The position numbers were made by a program, and so were the translations under genes. From Pseudomonas sp. Ga0074129 (GTDB lineage Bacteria; Pseudomonadota; Gammaproteobacteria; Pseudomonadales; Pseudomonadaceae): DNA of 64,000 bases. Where the stretch lies: NCBI GenBank assembly GCA_001465025.1, contig LNDO01000076.1, positions 1 through 64,000 on the forward strand. The letters run 5' to 3'. The first letter of the stretch is position 1. Each line of letters starts with the position of its first letter. Positions 62,544 to 64,000 of the stretch are shown piece by piece. The notes below the pieces were generated by a model. It did no database searches, was not told the DNA's origin, and saw nothing but the letters and a program-made list of their open reading frames with translations.

Positions 62544-63671
62544 TTACGTTTTAAAGAAGTAGCTACAAAGACCCGACTTTTGCCAAACGTGCCGACCCAC
62601 CGCTTCATCTGAGAAATGCTCATGAAGCTTTTGCTCATAACTATAAACGCCTGCCATTGACTGAGATGAACCAACAAGGCAATCCGCGAGAGCCTCCGCA
62701 TCCCCGAACGGGAAAAGCGCTCTAACATCGCCTACCACCTCTGGTGCACCACCGCAGTCCGCAGCCAGTAACAGCACCCCTGCCGCCATCGCCTCAAGCA
62801 AAACCATGCCAAAGGGTTCGCGGTCAGACGTCAGCGCAAAAACATCGAAAGCCTTAAAATAACGACGCCCAGTGGGCACCTGTCCTAGAAAGCGTACTGA
62901 TGCGCTCACCCCAAGCTCGTCGACCAAAGACTTAAGCGAAGCCTCAAGCCGACCACTGCCCATAATCGCTAGCAAACTGCCCGCTGGTAAATTTGGCAAC
63001 GCAAGCGCGAACCCGCGGATCAGCGTCGCTTGGTCCTTATCCGGATGCAGCCTTCCAACATTACCAACCACCCAAGCGCCCTGCGGCAGCCCAAGGTGCT
63101 CGCGGGCCAATTCTCGTGAGAATTGCTCGGCCTGGACCGCGGCAACATCGATACGGTTGTACAGAGTCTCAATACGCTCAGCTGGCCAGCCTGGCAGTTG
63201 TTGGCGGATTTCGTCACGCACGGCATTAGAGACGCCTAGCAGCAGCAGGCGCGACTGGAACCGATTGATAAACAGGCGGCGCAAGGGGCGGTCGTATACG
63301 CCAAATGCGTGGTGCACGCCAATAACGGGCAGCGAGGTTCCGAGCAAGGCGATGTATATGGGCTTGAAACGGTGAGCAATGCAGGTAACAAAGTGCCGCG
63401 AGGCAGCCAACTTGGACAGCTCGCGGATGGCCCGCAGCTTCAGACCGCGCAGGTCGCGGCTTGAGTACTGGAGAAAAATCACCTCATCGGAGGCCGACCC
63501 CTGCCGGACCTCTTCATTGGCCGCGCCGGTTAGATAAACCGTGCAGACCCGATAGCGCGTACCCACAAATAACGCTGCGTACTGCCGGGCGCAGTCGAGA
63601 AAGGGGCCGTCATAGCCATGGCAGAGCTGTAGGACCCAAGGCGTTTGCTCAACTGCATCAGACCGATGCAT
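62544..63671 (-). CDS. LPS core glycosyltransferase, GT4-like (PA5004/WapH-like)
   Basis: The 375-residue GT-B transferase has [20 protein letters not shown], a middle linker, and the GT4 C-terminal half: [40 protein letters not shown] and [20 protein letters not shown] (EPFG..E motif). Position next to the carbamoyltransferase gene matches P. aeruginosa wapH, an outer-core transferase, as I recall. I chose the ATG at 63671, with GGAG 9 nt upstream; a GTG two codons earlier is possible. It overlaps the upstream stop by 14 nt. Confidence 0.85.
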   Translation of the reverse strand: MHRSDAVEQTPWVLQLCHGYDGPFLDCARQYAALFVGTRYRVCTVYLTGAANEEVRQGSASDEVIFLQYSSRDLRGLKLRAIRELSKLAASRHFVTCIAHRFKPIYIALLGTSLPVIGVHHAFGVYDRPLRRLFINRFQSRLLLLGVSNAVRDEIRQQLPGWPAERIETLYNRIDVAAVQAEQFSRELAREHLGLPQGAWVVGNVGRLHPDKDQATLIRGFALALPNLPAGSLLAIMGSGRLEASLKSLVDELGVSASVRFLGQVPTGRRYFKAFDVFALTSDREPFGMVLLEAMAAGVLLLAADCGGAPEVVGDVRALFPFGDAEALADCLVGSSQSMAGVYSYEQKLHEHFSDEAVGRHVWQKSGLCSYFFKT

Positions 63672-64000
63672 ACCCACCCACTCCGTCCTTAACCACCAAA
63701 ATGTCTTCCATGATCAGGTACTGCAGGTCGGAGCCGAAGAACATGTCCAGCGCGTCGGTTGGTGAGCAGATCATCGGCTCGCCGCGGCGGTTGAGCGAGG
63801 TGTTGAGCGACACACCGTTGCCAGTGAGTTTCTCAAGCTCCAGCATCATGTCGTAGTACCGCGGGTTGTACTCGCGTTTGAGGACTTGGGCGCGCGAGGT
63901 GCCGTCTTCGTGCACCACTTCGCTGACGCGTGTCTTCCACTCTTCATTCACTTCGAAGGTGAAAGTCATAAACGGGCTCGGATGGTCGACCTTGAGCATC
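63658..64000 (-). CDS. wapO: LPS-core heptose carbamoyltransferase, C-terminal part (cut by window edge)
   Basis: Only the last 113 residues are in the window. They match the C-terminal domain of NodU/CmcH-type carbamoyltransferases: SPFMTFTFEVNEEWK, NPRYYDMMLELEKLTGNGVS and LNTSLNRRGEPMICSPTDAL, which forms the carbamoyl-adenylate site. In P. aeruginosa the gene here (PA5005) adds the 7-O-carbamoyl group to heptose II of the core, so wapO is the likely identity. The symbol rests on synteny. The gene continues past 64000. Confidence 0.85.
   Translation of the reverse strand, partial: MLKVDHPSPFMTFTFEVNEEWKTRVSEVVHEDGTSRAQVLKREYNPRYYDMMLELEKLTGNGVSLNTSLNRRGEPMICSPTDALDMFFGSDLQYLIMEDILVVKDGVGGYASV

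Overview
The window is a piece of a Pseudomonas chromosome. Nearly every gene matches, in the same order, the P. aeruginosa segment that I recall as running from purA (PA4938) to the LPS-core carbamoyltransferase gene (PA5005). GC content is high and codon use is typical of the genus. The species cannot be fixed from the window alone.

Layout. (1) 1-1164: the right end of an IS66-family element, with tnpC cut by the window edge and tnpB frameshifted, inserted after codon 33 of a methyl-accepting chemotaxis protein gene. (2) 1285-14303, minus strand: the conserved cluster nnrD-tsaE-amiB-mutL-miaA-hfq-hflX-hflK-hflC-hisZ-purA. It covers metabolite repair, tRNA modification, peptidoglycan cleavage, mismatch repair, RNA regulation, membrane protease control, histidine and purine synthesis. 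A DUF2065 gene between hflC and hisZ has lost its 5' end. (3) 14364-20020: queG, orn, a membrane-anchored methyltransferase, rsgA and motAB, the last with a sigma-28 type promoter. (4) 20140-32048: an HDOD/GAF protein, a universal stress protein gene on an inserted segment flanked by copies of the HDOD gene's 3' end, rhdA, psd, a PilZ-like protein, the degenerate c-di-GMP sensor fimX, serB, and a membrane protein with a cyclase-like cytoplasmic domain. (5) 32090-41472, minus strand: a PqiC-like lipoprotein and the topoisomerase IV region parC-protease-phytase-like-parE-yqiA-cpdA-DUF1249-nudF. (6) 41562-45260: thiC with its TPP riboswitch, and tolC. (7) 45457-53673: waaA, a LysR regulator, an SMR exporter, an FAD oxidoreductase, an aldo/keto reductase, an unknown protein and two acyl-CoA dehydrogenases. 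(8) 53784-64000: LPS inner and outer core synthesis and export (hldE, msbA, a WaaP-like kinase, waaL, glycosyltransferases, an acetyltransferase, and the 3' end of the wapO-type carbamoyltransferase gene).

The most unusual property of the window is a set of six short internal deletions, each roughly 30-40 nt where I can estimate it. They frameshift five otherwise well-conserved genes: tnpB, thiC, the FAD oxidoreductase gene and both acyl-CoA dehydrogenase genes (one of them twice). This is either recent gene decay or a systematic assembly fault, and the two can be told apart with reads. The second oddity is the stress-protein island that duplicates 104 bp of the HDOD gene. I saw no CRISPR array, rRNA gene or tRNA gene.
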